Below are positions 34,695 to 47,437 of a stretch of DNA of 64,000 bases, piece by piece. This DNA comes from Tragulus kanchil (taxonomy: Eukaryota > Chordata > Mammalia > Artiodactyla > Tragulidae). The number at the start of each line of letters is the position of its first letter. Within the stretch, counting starts at the first letter, position 1. Under the pieces are notes generated by a model that was given only the letters and a program-made list of their open reading frames with translations, had not been told where the DNA came from and made no database searches. The position numbers were made by a program, and so were the translations under genes. Location of the stretch: NCBI GenBank assembly GCA_022376925.1, contig JAIOJX010000005.1:8708501-8772500 (forward strand). Direction: 5' to 3'.

Positions 34695-35785
34695 ATGCTC
34701 CGTAGATACTTGTTAGACAAATCTCTGAATGTTAATTTTTTAATATGGGCTTTATATTTTCAGCAGGATTAAATATCTGCCCAGATATCTGCAGAGTGCG
34801 AGCTTCAGATAGATGGAAAATAAAATATTTCATCCTCTCTTGAGCCAAGGGTGAGGAGACCCGGGTGGAGAAAAGATGAAGTTCATGCAGCAAGTTGTCA
34901 ATGAGAATACTACATAGGACTTTCAACATGTGAGATAATTCATTTTAATATCTGCAAGAAAAGGGGAGAGTTCATTGAGCCACCAGAGGGCTCTCATCAC
35001 TCCATTTAACTGTAGAACTATTCGTAGAGATAGAAGAAAGTGCAGCTGAAAACCAGAGGAGCACATGTATCCTTTCCCACTCCATTAACTTGATACTACC
35101 ATTGCGAGGACATCCTGCAAGTCATCTTATTCCACGATGAGAGAATTGAAACTAGCCAATGTGCTTTGAATCCCCTGTCTCCAAACACCAAGGAGGGACT
35201 TCTGGTCTTTTGTCAGTTGAAAAATGAATTTATTTCTAATGCCCTGGAATGACGCAAGGGTCATGTGGAGGTATTCCCATAGCATGCAAAGAAGAGGAGA
35301 GGTACCATGGGGTTTGTAGTGGTGATGTTTGCTAAAATTTTAGCATTTGTAAAGATGTAGAAGCATTTAAGACCAGGATTGCTGGGTTGGCATTTACAAG
35401 TTTTCATTGCCTTCTCTGATTTTTATATTTTTGGATCATTTGTAATGGTCTCTTATTTGTAATTTAAGTCAAGGAACTATTGGGACCCTTTGGTTAATTT
35501 TGTGTAGTTGTGTAGGCAATAAGTTAGCATCCCTCCCATTAACATCTTCTGACCCCTGGGCCCCCCATTATTAATCCCTCATTAGATTAACAGAGCCTTT
35601 GGGTTAAGAGAGCAGAGAAGGAAATGGATGTTTATTGAGTGCTGCACCTTGGGCTGTGTTCTAGCTTCATTTTAAAGTCCATCCCTAGAGTACCTCTAAC
35701 ACTAAGTAAGTATTGCTCTCTCAATTTTTATAGAAGGAAACCCAGATCCGAAAGGTTGAACGAGTCACCCACAATGGTAAATGCT
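34695..35785 (+). repeat. duplication 11, copy A
   Basis: Matches 35781-36872 (offset 1086). A 5-base overlap (atgct) lies at the join. The left two thirds has no recognised element. Confidence 0.97.
35630..35785 (+). mobile_element. MIR SINE fragment
   Basis: 'tttattgagtgctgcacctt...agaaggaaacccagatccg...gagtcacccacaatgg' fits the MIR order. It is cut at the join; copy at 36716-36880. Confidence 0.6.
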
Positions 35786-36872
35786 CCGTAGATACTTGTT
35801 AGACAAATCTCTGAATGTTAATTTTTTAATATGGGCTTTATATTTTCAGCAGGATTAAATATCTGCCCAGATATCTGCAGAGTGCGAGCTTCAGATAGAT
35901 GGAAAATAAAATATTTCATCCTCTCTTGAGCCAAGGGTGAGGAGACCCGGGTGGAGAAAAGATGAAGTTCATGCAGCAAGTTGTCAATGAGAATACTACA
36001 TAGGACTTTCAACATGTGAGATAATTCATTTTAATATCTGCAAGAAAAGGGGAGAGTTCATTGAGCCACCAGAGGGCTCTCATCACTCCATTTAACTGTA
36101 GAACTATTCGTAGAGATAGAAGAAAGTGCAGCTGAAAACCAGAGGAGCACATGTATCCTTTCCCACTCCATTAACTTGATACTACCATTGCGAGGACATC
36201 CTGCAAGTCATCTTATTCCACGATGAGAGAATTGAAACTAGCCAATGTGCTTTGAATCCCCTGTCTCCAAACACCAAGGAGGGACTTCTGGTCTTTTGTC
36301 AGTTGAAAAATGAATTTATTTCTAATGCCCTGGAATGACGCAAGGGTCATGTGGAGGTATTCCCATAGCATGCAAAGAAGAGGAGAGGTACCATGGGGTT
36401 TGTAGTGGTGATGTTTGCTAAAATTTTAGCATTTGTAAAGATGTAGAAGCATTTAAGACCAGGATTGCTGGGTTGGCATTTACAAGTTTTCATTGCCTTC
36501 TCTGATTTTTATATTTTTGGATCATTTGTAATGGTCTCTTATTTGTAATTTAAGTCAAGGAACTATTGGGACCCTTTGGTTAATTTTGTGTAGTTGTGTA
36601 GGCAATAAGTTAGCATCCCTCCCATTAACATCTTCTGACCCCTGGGCCCCCCATTATTAATCCCTCATTAGATTAACAGAGCCTTTGGGTTAAGAGAGCA
36701 GAGAAGGAAATGGATGTTTATTGAGTGCTGCACCTTGGGCTGTGTTCTAGCTTCATTTTTAAAGTCCATCCCTAGAGTACCTCTAACACTAAGTAAGTAT
36801 TGCTCTCTCAATTTTTATAGAAGGAAACCCAGATCCGAAAGGTTGAACGAGTCACCCACAATGGTAAATGCT
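35781..36872 (+). repeat. duplication 11, copy B
   Basis: Second copy of 34695-35785, with one extra T near 36758. Confidence 0.97.
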
Positions 36873-36989
36873 GGGAGTTTACTGAATGTTGCCTACCTGT
36901 GACACTCACCTTCTTTCTGACCAGCCCCCGTAATACGAGTTTAGACCTTGGGTTTTCCTTCTCCCCTGGCTATCCAAGGATTCCTCTTC

Positions 36990-37210
36990 CCCATCCAATC
37001 AGGGGGGGCTTTGAAAGTGCAGCTCATCGGTGGAGCAGTATGTTCAGCAGCCCCTGCAGTGAGCCCCTACAATGCCTACCGAGAGTGTGGTTTGATGGGA
37101 GTTGTAGCAACACCACGCGACCCCTCCACACACACGGAGTAGAAAGGGAGGGGCCCCCCGCCCTCCACCAGCCACCGTGCAGGGGGCGGGGACGAGACCC
37201 TTGGAGGATT
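36990..37210. promoter_or_regulatory. promoter-like motif cluster
   Basis: GC-richer than its neighbours. It holds a CCAAT box (ccaatcagg, about 36995), a ZNF143-like box on the minus strand (complement of gggagttgtag, about 37099-37109) and a GC box (gggggcgggg, about 37183). A donor-like cag|gtaaac follows at about 37276. This is suggestive only: there is no TATA box, no CpG island and no recognisable coding exon beside it. Confidence 0.25.
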
Positions 37211-37289
37211 CCTGCCGTAACTACCATGGTTTGGCTATTCTTCTCATGCCAGACCCTGATGGCCTCCGACTACAGGTAAACACAGGCGC

Positions 37290-38035
37290 GGCTGACAAGC
37301 CACCAGAGTGACTGTGTATACTGACCATTTGTGTTCAGTTTGTGTAAGGATGGGCTTGCGTCTCCCCAGAAAAGAAGGCAAGAGAATATATGTGTATGGG
37401 TTTGTGCTGACCCTGTCACACCTCCTCAAACCACCTGCCTGGTAAACCGTGTCTCAGGAGCAGGACAGCCGTCGTGTGAGGTTGTAAAATGTAACCATGG
37501 AGGGCGAGGGCCTTCAGTGCCTCGGTCAGGACGCCACCCCCAAGCCCATGGCCTGGGGAGCGTCATCAGCACCTGTGAAGTTCTGTCGAGGACGAGGCTC
37601 TGCAGGGTACCCCCGCCCGATCCCCAAAGCAGAGAGTGTGGAAACACCCAGGCCTGTTATGGTCACAGGTGCAACAGTCTCAGAATTTAATTTTCAAAGC
37701 CACACTCATACATCAGATTTTTTTTTTCCCTCAGAAAGCTGTTCCACTGAATGGACCCATCTGAGGAAGGACAGGCTCTTGTTTCCTTGATTGGATGATG
37801 TGGGCTTTCGGGAGACTCTTGAATGAAGAGAGGAGAGAGAATGTGTGAAACGGAAGCTGATGGCTTATTATAGCTCTGTGAGTCACAGGGACTGCAGGCA
37901 TGTGGGAGAAGGGTGAGTGAGGGGCAGGCATGGTGCAGGGCCGGGAAGGGAGGGGCACAGGCAAAGAGGGAGGGCATGAGGCCGGGTGAGGGAAGGAAGG
38001 GGAGTGCATGAGCCAGAGTTCCACAGAGAAGCAGA
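37290..38035. other. no gene confirmed
   Basis: Relatively GC-rich sequence with open frames up to about 185 codons on the minus strand, partly driven by simple repeats. I recognise no protein family. Confidence 0.4.
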
Positions 38036-38039
38036 ACCA

Positions 38040-38092
38040 GTGTGTGTGTGTGTGCGTGCGTGCGTGTGCGTGTGTGTGTGTTTGTGTGGGGG
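38040..38092 (+). repeat. (TG/CG)n alternating tract
   Basis: TG repeat with several CG steps, followed by a GA-rich run to about 38125. Alternating purine-pyrimidine, so it could form Z-DNA. Confidence 0.9.
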
Positions 38093-38604
38093 GCTGGGTG
38101 GAGAGAGGAGGAGGGAGAGAGAGAAGTTTCACAGAGGTGGGCAGGTAGCAGATCTGCAGGGTGGACAGGCAGCCCTGGAGATGGAGGCAAGCCGGCGCTG
38201 CAGTTCAGAGCCCAAGGCTGATGCTTGCTGGCAGAGATTCCCACAGGAGCCTCCTCTGGGTTCTAGCAGTCAGGCTTGGTCGCTGCTATGGCACTGCACT
38301 GGGATCTACAGGTGGACATGTGAAGGTTCCGCCAGAAAGCTCTGGAGAGGCCCATGGACCATCCCCAGCAGCTGGCCCCACGTTCTGGCTCGGAGTCACC
38401 TCTTATATGGCATCTGAACGGAGCAGTCAGTCAGTCGTGCCACCCAACCTGCCACGTGCTAGGATGGCCGGGCTGCAGAAGGCAGTGAGGATAGAGGGCG
38501 GAGGTTCTCCCAGGTGATATTTAAAATGATCAGAACAGACGACATTCAATTAGGCCTCAGTTGCTGCCACTTCCAAATAATATTCAAGCAGAATTCCCAC
38601 ATAT

Positions 38605-38775
38605 CAGTGCTTCCCACATTGGCTACCCACTGGAATAACCTAGACGTGCTTTTTAAACTCTCTGTGCCTAATCCATAGCCTAGAACACTTTGGAATGTCT
38701 GGAGGAGGGATCTGGGCAAAAGTATTTTGATAAGCTCCCCAGGTGACGCCAAATATGCAGGCAAGGCTGAATAGC
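38605..38775 (+). mobile_element. MER5-like DNA transposon remnant
   Basis: 'cagtgcttcccacattggct', 'actggaataacctagacgtg', 'taagctccccaggtgacgcc' follow the MER5A (hAT-Charlie) consensus order. A copy with a damaged 5' edge is at about 39740-39896. Confidence 0.6.
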
Positions 38776-38810
38776 TCTTCTGTATCCGGCACCAGCAGCT
38801 CTTTGCACTA

Positions 38811-39037
38811 CAGCTGACCTTGAGGAACACAGCTGTGAACTGCACAGGTTTGCTTGGACACAGATTTTTTTTCTGTAATGACTACTACAGACTGCATGAT
38901 CTGCTGTTGGTTAAATCAATGGGTGTAGACTTGAGCACAGGGGAACCTGGGATGGAAAGAGGTGACTGTGTGTGATACCTGGGTTTTCCACAGTGTGGAG
39001 GGTCAGCAACTCTTAACGCCTGCTGTATGGTCAGCTG
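38811..39037 (+). mobile_element. Tigger-like nonautonomous transposon
   Basis: 227-base element with terminal inverted repeats (cagctgacc... / ...ggtcagctg) and TA target duplications at 38809-38810 and 39038-39039. The interior ('gaactgcacaggtttgcttg', 'tgcatgatctgctgttggtt', 'gtgtggagggtcagcaactc') resembles Tigger-derived short elements. No transposase frame. Copy at 39932-40158. Confidence 0.7.
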
Positions 39038-39456
39038 TATCTCCTTTCCACTCCCCTATGTGAAGCTCCCCACAATGTCCATTTAACCCATTTCTGTGGC
39101 CATTTGAGCTGCGAGGGGTCTGGAAAGAGAGTTTTCCACAGTAATGTGATTTCCCTGGTGCCTGCATCTTCTCACATTGCATCAGAGAGCAAAAAATGAC
39201 CTTGAGAAGCCAGCAAGAAGGGCTGATCGTCCAGACATCCTGAAGGAAACAGAGGCAAAATTTGATAGAAGTTGCATGGTGTAAAGAAAGGGGTATCTGA
39301 ACTGACTGGACTGGACCTGGGCTCCATTTTTCTGGGGTAATTTTCTTTCTTGGTCAGATTCATTGATCTCATTGGGCCTGTGTCTTTATCCTTAACATTG
39401 ATGTAATAATGTCTGCTTTTCAGACAGGGAAGAACTAGAGAGATAATGCATAGTAA

Positions 39457-39655
39457 ATGGCCATCTTGCATCTGACTCTTTGCAACCCCATGGACTATAT
39501 AGCCTGCCAGGCTTCTCTGCCCATGGAATTCTCCAGACAAGAATCCTGGAGTGGATTGCCATTTCCTCCTCCAGGGGAGGTTCCCAGCCTAGGGATCAAA
39601 CCTGGATCTCCTGCATTTCAGGCAGATTCTTTACCACTGCACCACTGGGGAAGTT
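39457..39655 (-). mobile_element. Bov-tA SINE
   Basis: Reversed: 'tctgactctttgcaacccca', 'agcctgccaggcttctctgc', 'agacaagaatcctggagtgg', with head complement 'ccactgcaccactggggaag'. Copy at 40578-40776. Confidence 0.92.
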
Positions 39656-39700
39656 CTTGTAATGGGCACCTGGATCTCCCTGCAATTTCATGATGTCCCC

Positions 39701-40790
39701 GCCACTTCCAAATAATATTCAAGCAGAATTCCCATAGTTTTTGCTACCCACTGGAATAACCTAGACGTGCTTTTTAAACTCTCTGTGCCTAATCCATAGC
39801 CTAGAACACTTTGGAATGTCTGGAGGAGGGATCTGGGCAAAAGTATTTTGATAAGCTCCCCAGGTGACGCCAAATATGCAGGCAAGGCTGAATAGCTCTT
39901 CTGTATCCGGCACCAGCAGCTCTTTGCACTACAGCTGACCTTGAGGAACACAGCTGTGAACTGCACAGGTTTGCTTGGACACAGATTTTTTTTCTGTAAT
40001 GACTACTACAGACTGCATGATCTGCTGTTGGTTAAATCAATGGGTGTAGACTTGAGCACAGGGGAACCTGGGATGGAAAGAGGTGACTGTGTGTGATACC
40101 TGGGTTTTCCACAGTGTGGAGGGTCAGCAACTCTTAACGCCTGCTGTATGGTCAGCTGTATCTCCTTTCCACTCCCCTATGTGAAGCTCCCCACAATGTC
40201 CATTTAACCCATTTCTGTGGCCATTTGAGCTGCGAGGGGTCTGGAAAGAGAGTTTTCCACAGTAATGTGATTTCCCTGGTGCCTGCATCTTCTCACATTG
40301 CATCAGAGAGCAAAAAATGACCTTGAGAAGCCAGCAAGAAGGGCTGATCGTCCAGACATCCTGAAGGAAACAGAGGCAAAATTTGATAGAAGTTGCATGG
40401 TGTAAAGAAAGGGGTATCTGAACTGACTGGACTGGACCTGGGCTCCATTTTTCTGGGGTAATTTTCTTTCTTGGTCAGATTCATTGATCTCATTGGGCCT
40501 GTGTCTTTATCCTTAACATTGATGTAATAATGTCTGCTTTTCAGACAGGGAAGAACTAGAGAGATAATGCATAGTAAATGGCCATCTTGCATCTGACTCT
40601 TTGCAACCCCATGGACTATATAGCCTGCCAGGCTTCTCTGCCCATGGAATTCTCCAGACAAGAATCCTGGAGTGGATTGCCATTTCCTCCTCCAGGGGAG
40701 GTTCCCAGCCTAGGGATCAAACCTGGATCTCCTGCATTTCAGGCAGATTCTTTACCACTGCACCACTGGGGAAGTTCTTGTAATGGGCAC
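39701..40790 (+). repeat. duplication 12, copy B
   Basis: Second copy of 38566-39669. About 37 bases after its start, a block of roughly 28 bases is replaced by about 14 different bases (near 39738-39751). Confidence 0.97.
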
Positions 40791-40907
40791 TCAATAGATG
40801 GTATAAACTTGACCCAAGACAGACAAGAGAGAGGAATTAAAAGTCAAAATTGGATGTCCAATGACCTGTGACCCTCAGATCTCTCATTTTTAAACTAAGG
40901 ATAATGT

Positions 40908-41372
40908 GTTGGGTTGAATAGCACCCCTATCCACTATTAATGTCCACTGGGAACCTCACAATGTGACCTGATTAGGAAATGGGGCCTTTTGCAGATGTGA
41001 TCAGTTAAGTGTCTCAAAAAGGAATCATCCTGGACTTAGGGTGAGCCCTAAAACCAATGCCTGCTGTCTTTACATGAGAAACGAGAGGGAAATCCGGACA
41101 CAGATTCCAGATTTCCTCTAAAGTAAGAGATACAAAGACATACAAAGTAGAATGCTGTGGGAGGCTGGAAGCAGAGATGGGAGCCATGTGGCCACAAGCC
41201 AAGGATCATCAAAGGCCCTGAGAAGGAAGAGTCCTTCCCTGGAGCCTTCAAGGGTGCTGCTCACTCCTTGATTTCAACTGTTAGCCTCTGGGACTGTGAG
41301 CAGCTAAATGGCTGTTGTTTGTGGTCCACCTTGTTTGTGGACCTTTGTGACGCTAGCCCTAGGCAACCAGTT
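40908..41372 (+). mobile_element. MLT1-like LTR
   Basis: Long old LTR: 'gtgttgggttgaatagcacc', 'gcagatgtgatcagttaagt', 'atcatcctggacttagggtg', 'gtggccacaagccaaggatc', 'tgggactgtgagcagctaaa', 'ggtccaccttgtttgtggac'. The 3' end repeats at 42420-42489. No internal genes. Confidence 0.65.
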
Positions 41373-42411
41373 CAAGTAGTAATATCATACTTCTGGGTTA
41401 CTGCAACCAGGGATGAATCTATATTGTAAATATAATTAAATGTGGAAATGGTAAAGTTTTGGCTAAATGTTCATTAGGATTATTTAGATGCTGGATAAAC
41501 AGCCTAGTCTGATGAGATTCTATGCTAGGAGCCAAGGCCACTGCCATTTGGAGGGTCTGTCTGGGGGACACGGTGAGAGATGAGTGAAATAATGAGGGAT
41601 GTGTGTAGATGGGACCAGGTGAGCGGCAGGAAGGCCGTGAATAAAAGTCAAATTGCTGCCTGTCCTGTGCCCTCCACCCGCCCACCACGGGAAACGGTGC
41701 GGCTGCCTTTGATCTCAGGTGCACAAGCACAGCTCTTTGTGACGCACACATGAACACACGCACACACAAATAGCTTAGACTTTACTGGCTCTCATCCTTG
41801 GTCACCCGGCCTGGAGTTGCGATATCAATCTCTGGCTCAATCAGCAGCCACAGAACATGACATTTTCATTAAGCCCACTGAAATGCACAGCAGTCTCCCT
41901 TCATCACTATTGATACGGGCACACACGTAACCCCCACAGTCGTTCCACGCCTAGGGTCTCATACGCCTCCCAGGGGGGCCCGAGGGAGGTTCGTCTGTAA
42001 GTTGGAAGACTCTTTCACAACCGGTCTTTTCTTTCCCTTGATGTGAGGCTTACCCAGGAGCCCACACTGCCGAGCCAGGAGACTGAGACTGAACTGGTTG
42101 CAGACAGATCTCTTGGCCTTTTCCTCTTGGTTTGATAGAAGGGCACTGGAAGGTCACAATGGCAGAGGAAAATTCATGCAGTGCCAATGCAATTTCTTTC
42201 ACAGTAAAAAAGAGCTTTATTTGACCCCATGACTTTAAAAATTGGCAACGTTGTGTCATTGCATGTACATAAACTGTCCAACATGAGTGCATTTTAGAAT
42301 TTAGTTAGAAAATATTTCAAATGGAACAAAACATGCCTAGATTGAGAGCTCTCAGAACCCTGTACCAGATGCCTGGCAAGGTAGAAGCCATTTAGTATTT
42401 GTTTTCCTAAC
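41300..42411 (+). repeat. duplication 13, copy A
   Basis: Matches 42420-43529 (offset 1120, then 1118). An 8-base filler lies at 42412-42419. Beyond the LTR end it is unique sequence. Confidence 0.97.
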
Positions 42412-42419
42412 AAAGCAGG

Positions 42420-43529
42420 GCAGCTAAATGGTTGTTGTTTGTGGTCCACCTTGTTTGTGGACCTTTGTGGCTAGCCCTAGGCAACCAGTTCAAGTAGTAA
42501 TATCATACTTCTGGGTTACTGCAACCAGGGATGAATCTATATTGTAAATATAATTAAATGTGGAAATGGTAAAGTTTTGGCTAAATGTTCATTAGGATTA
42601 TTTAGATGCTGGATAAACAGCCTAGTCTGATGAGATTCTATGCTAGGAGCCAAGGCCACTGCCATTTGGAGGGTCTGTCTGGGGGACACGGTGAGAGATG
42701 AGTGAAATAATGAGGGATGTGTGTAGATGGGACCAGGTGAGCGGCAGGAAGGCCGTGAATAAAAGTCAAATTGCTGCCTGTCCTGTGCCCTCCACCCGCC
42801 CACCACGGGAAACGGTGCGGCTGCCTTTGATCTCAGGTGCACAAGCACAGCTCTTTGTGACGCACACATGAACACACGCACACACAAATAGCTTAGACTT
42901 TACTGGCTCTCATCCTTGGTCACCCGGCCTGGAGTTGCGATATCAATCTCTGGCTCAATCAGCAGCCACAGAACATGACATTTTCATTAAGCCCACTGAA
43001 ATGCACAGCAGTCTCCCTTCATCACTATTGATACGGGCACACACGTAACCCCCACAGTCGTTCCACGCCTAGGGTCTCATACGCCTCCCAGGGGGGCCCG
43101 AGGGAGGTTCGTCTGTAAGTTGGAAGACTCTTTCACAACCGGTCTTTTCTTTCCCTTGATGTGAGGCTTACCCAGGAGCCCACACTGCCGAGCCAGGAGA
43201 CTGAGACTGAACTGGTTGCAGACAGATCTCTTGGCTTTTTCCTCTTGGTTTGATAGAAGGGCACTGGAAGGTCACAATGGCAGAGGAAAATTCATGCAGT
43301 GCCAATGCAATTTCTTTCACAGTAAAAAAGAGCTTTATTTGACCCCATGACTTTAAAAATTGGCAACGTTGTGTCATTGCATGTACATAAACTGTCCAAC
43401 ATGAGTGCATTTTAGAATTTAGTTAGAAAATATTTCAAATGGAACAAAACATGCCTAGATTGAGAGCTCTCAGAACCCTGTACCAGATGCCTGGCAAGGT
43501 AGAAGCCATTTAGTATTTGTTTTCCTAAC
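42420..43529 (+). repeat. duplication 13, copy B
   Basis: Second copy of 41300-42411, with a C/T change near its start and 2 bases missing about 50 bases in. Confidence 0.97.
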
Positions 43530-44272
43530 TCTGCGTCATCTAACTTCATAATTTGAATCTTAATAAAATTAAGTGTTGAGTGAAAACAAATCCCCAAAGT
43601 GTAACCAAATATATTGGCTTGGGCCAGGCTTAAGCCTCAGCGGAAGGTTTTGTAAGCGCTCGCAGTGGAAATGTTTTTTCTCTTCTTCCTGTCAGCCTCT
43701 CAGAGGAGCTGAGCCCGGCGGAGCAGCTGCTAACAGAGTGAGTTGGAAAAGCAGGTTGGGTTCTGCATTCCCAGGGGTGCTCCCGGATGAAAGGCTGCAC
43801 CCTCTAAGCCCTAATCAAGTAGCCGGGATGAAGGCCACCTTGTTCCTGCCCCCAGGCCATGCTTGGACATGGCTAGGGTTTACACAGAGCTTCCCCAGTG
43901 GCTCAGATAGTAAAGAATCCACCTGCAATGCGGGAGACCTGGATTTGATCCCTGGGTTGGGAAGATCCCCGGGAGGAGTGCGTGGCAAACCCATTCCAGG
44001 ATTCTTGCCTGGAGAATCCCATGGACAGAGGAGCCTGGCGGGCTACAGTCTGTGGGGTCTCACAGCGTCAGACACGACTGAGTGACTAAGCTCACTTTCA
44101 CTTTCATGCACATAGTAAGCACTTTATACTCATTTTATACTTGAATTACTCATTCAATGAGTGACTGAATCCAACAATACAATGAAAGACCGTGTTGTTC
44201 AACTTACTTGTTGCAACCCTATTGTTGTTCATAATATCTTTCAAATAATGGAAAACAGGATAGAAAATAAAC
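43193..44272 (+). repeat. duplication 14, copy A
   Basis: Matches 44272-45353 (offset 1079). It has a 3-base deletion near 44258 close to its end. Confidence 0.97.
43889..44106 (+). mobile_element. Bov-tA SINE
   Basis: Forward, near full length: 'gcttccccagtggctcagat', 'cacctgcaatgcgggagacc', 'aggattcttgcctggagaat', 'gtcagacacgactgagtgac'. Copies at 44967-45184 and, 5'-truncated by the duplication 15 join, at 46285-46343. Confidence 0.95.
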
Positions 44273-45353
44273 CAGGAGACTGAGACTGAACTGGTTGCAG
44301 ACAGATCTCTTGGCCTTTTCCTCTTGGTTTGATAGAAGGGCACTGGAAGGTCACAATGGCAGAGGAAAATTCATGCAGTGCCAATGCAATTTCTTTCACA
44401 GTAAAAAAGAGCTTTATTTGACCCCATGACTTTAATATTGGCAACGTTGTGTCATTGCATGTACATAAACTGTCCAACATGAGTGCATTTTAGAATTTAG
44501 TTAGAAAATATTTCAAATGGAACAAAACATGCCTAGATTGAGAGCTCTCAGAACCCTGTACCAGATGCCTGGCAAGGTAGAAGCCATTTAGTATTTGTTT
44601 TCCTAACTCTGCGTCATCTAACTTCATAATTTGAATCTTAATAAAATTAAGTGTTGAGTGAAAACAAATCCCCAAAGTGTAACCAAATATATTGGCTTGG
44701 GCCAGGCTTAAGCCTCAGCGGAAGGTTTTGTAAGCGCTCGCAGTGGAAATGTTTTTTCTCTTCTTCCTGTCAGCCTCTCAGAGGAGCTGAGCCCGGCGGA
44801 GCAGCTGCTAACAGAGTGAGTTGGAAAAGCAGGTTGGGTTCTGCATTCCCAGGGGTGCTCCCGGATGAAAGGCTGCACCCTCTAAGCCCTAATCAAGTAG
44901 CCGGGATGAAGGCCACCTTGTTCCTGCCCCCAGGCCATGCTTGGACATGGCTAGGGTTTACACAGAGCTTCCCCAGTGGCTCAGATAGTAAAGAATCCAC
45001 CTGCAATGCGGGAGACCTGGATTTGATCCCTGGGTTGGGAAGATCCCCGGGAGGAGTGCGTGGCAAACCCATTCCAGGATTCTTGCCTGGAGAATCCCAT
45101 GGACAGAGGAGCCTGGCGGGCTACAGTCTGTGGGGTCTCACAGCGTCAGACACGACTGAGTGACTAAGCTCACTTTCACTTTCATGCACATAGTAAGCAC
45201 TTTATACTCATTTTATACTTGAATTACTCATTCAATGAGTGACTGAATCCAACAATACAATGAAAGACCGTGTTGTTCAACTTACTTGTTGCAACCCTAT
45301 TGTTGTTCATAATATCTTTCAAATAATGGAAAACAGTAGGATAGAAAATAAAC
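44272..45353 (+). repeat. duplication 14, copy B
   Basis: Second copy of 43193-44272, with an A-run change near 44434. Confidence 0.97.
44967..45184 (+). mobile_element. Bov-tA SINE, duplicate copy
   Basis: Copy of 43889-44106 carried by duplication 14. Duplication 15 copy A begins inside it at 45123. Confidence 0.95.
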
Positions 45354-46284
45354 TGGTCTATCACATGTATCCAAAGTGTGTGTGCGTGTGCGTGTGCGTT
45401 TCCACTGGGTCATGATGTAAGATGTATTTCTGAAGGCATCAGAAGGGCTTCGGAGCTAGTGGAGTCCATTTTTCTCTTTGCTTTCTCCTCTTTTCTTAAG
45501 AACGGTGACGACTCAACAGTGACTTCTCTCCCAAGTCACAAAGCAAGTTTAAATTCTTGTAGTACCAGTCAGAGAGTCGAGACTGGAATTCTACCAGGTG
45601 GTGCGTCCCAACTGTGCCTCCTCTGTCCACTCCTATCAAGGGATGAAGAGCTTTCCTGACCCATCAGTGGCTCAGAGAACTGTCTACTCTGTTTGCTCCC
45701 TCCGATGACCTTTCCGAGGGACAGGGAGCGTCGCGGCACCCGGAGCCCACCCTTGCTCGGCAGCCCTGTGGTAAACCATCATGAACGTGTAAGATTTGTC
45801 CTCTGAGTCTGCAACTGACTCCTTGCATTTCTTTTCTCACCATATCCCCAGTTTTATTCTTCCAAGCATGCCTCCTCCCATGTTCAAACCTGCTTTTAAA
45901 TCATCAACTCTCTTTCACTGATAACTGGACAGAAGAGTGCAAGTCGGTAGGTCACCTCTCTCATAAGCGTGAATGTGACATTTGTTTCTCCGTGCAAAAT
46001 TAAAGGTTTCAATTTCTAGTGGAGTGTTTTTTGTACATTGGCATGGTATTTTGGGTGAGTGAGAGTTGAGGCCCCTTCCCACGGTCCGTGAAGACTCATA
46101 CCATGGGAGTGACTGAAGAAGTCTTATTAGTTATGATGACGTGAGAGTTAAACTTGACCAAGCCTCTCTGAAAGCAGACATCCTCTGTGAGGAAGGCATG
46201 GGTAGGCACCTAGAGGAAAATACATTCTGAGCTAAAGAAGAGTTATTTTTGATGCCCCCTCCCCCAGATTAATATCATTCTCTC
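45123..46284 (+). repeat. duplication 15, copy A
   Basis: Matches 46285-47437 (offset 1162, then about 1152). It includes a short TG/CG tract at about 45377-45400. Beyond the SINE and this tract it holds no recognised element. Confidence 0.97.
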
Positions 46285-47437
46285 ACAGTCTGTGGGGTCT
46301 CACAGCCAGACACGACTGAGTGACTCACTTTCACTTTCATGCACATAGTAAGCACTTTATACTCATTTTATACTTGAATTACTCATTCAATGAGTGACTG
46401 AATCCAACAATACAATGAAAGACCGTGTTGTTCAACTTACTTGTTGCAACCCTATTGTTGTTCATAATATCTTTCAAATAATGGAAAACAGGATAGAAAA
46501 TAAACTGGTCTATCACATGTATCCAAAGTGTGTGTGCGTGTGCGTGTGCGTTTCCACTGGGTCATGATGTAAGATGTATTTCTGAAGGCATCAGAAGGGC
46601 TTCGGAGCTAGTGGAGTCCATTTTTCTCTTTGCTTTCTCCTCTTTTCTTAAGAACGGTGACGACTCAACAGTGACTTCTCTCCCAAGTCACAAAGCAAGT
46701 TTAAATTCTTGTAGTACCAGTCAGAGAGTCGAGACTGGAATTCTACCAGGTGGTGCGTCCCAACTGTGCCTCCTCTGTCCACTCCTATCAAGGGATGAAG
46801 AGCTTTCCTGACCCATCAGTGGCTCAGAGAACTGTCTACTCTGTTTGCTCCCTCCGATGACCTTTCCGAGGGACAGGGGAGCGTCGCGGCACCCGGAGCC
46901 CACCCTTGCTCGGCAGCCCTGTGGTAAACCATCATGAACGTGTAAGATTTGTCCTCTGAGTCTGCAACTGACTCCTTGCATTTCTTTTCTCACCATATCC
47001 CCAGTTTTATTCTTCCAAGCATGCCTCCTCCCATGTTCAAACCTGCTTTTAAATCATCAACTCTCTTTCACTGATAACTGGACAGAAGAGTGCAAGTCGG
47101 TAGGTCACCTCTCTCATAAGCGTGAATGTGACATTTGTTTCTCCGTGCAAAATTAAAGGTTTCAATTTCTAGTGGAGTGTTTTTTGTACATTGGCATGGT
47201 ATTTTGGGTGAGTGAGAGTTGAGGCCCCTTCCCACGGTCCGTGAAGACTCATACCATGGGAGTGACTGAAGAAGTCTTATTAGTTATGATGACGTGAGAG
47301 TTAAACTTGACCAAGCCTCTCTGAAAGCAGACATCCTCTGTGAGGAAGGCATGGGTAGGCACCTAGAGGAAAATACATTCTGAGCTAAAGAAGAGTTATT
47401 TTTGATGCCCCCTCCCCCAGATTAATATCATTCTCTC
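46285..47437 (+). repeat. duplication 15, copy B
   Basis: Second copy of 45123-46284. It starts inside the Bov-tA, with small deletions within its first ~50 bases. Confidence 0.97.

Larger units (their letters stand above)
38566..39669 (+). repeat. duplication 12, copy A
   Basis: Matches 39701-40790 (offset 1135, then 1121). A 31-base filler (39670-39700) of unknown origin lies between the copies. Confidence 0.97.

Noticed and set aside
37687..38244. Longest minus-strand open frame (~185 codons) as a gene
   Set aside because: It crosses the TG/CG and GA-rich tracts, is very rich in Ser, Pro, His and Leu from low-complexity sequence, and has no recognisable domain.
43573..45163. Two identical 170-codon open frames as a duplicated gene
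   Set aside because: The C-terminal third is a translated Bov-tA SINE, and the pair is simply duplication 14.
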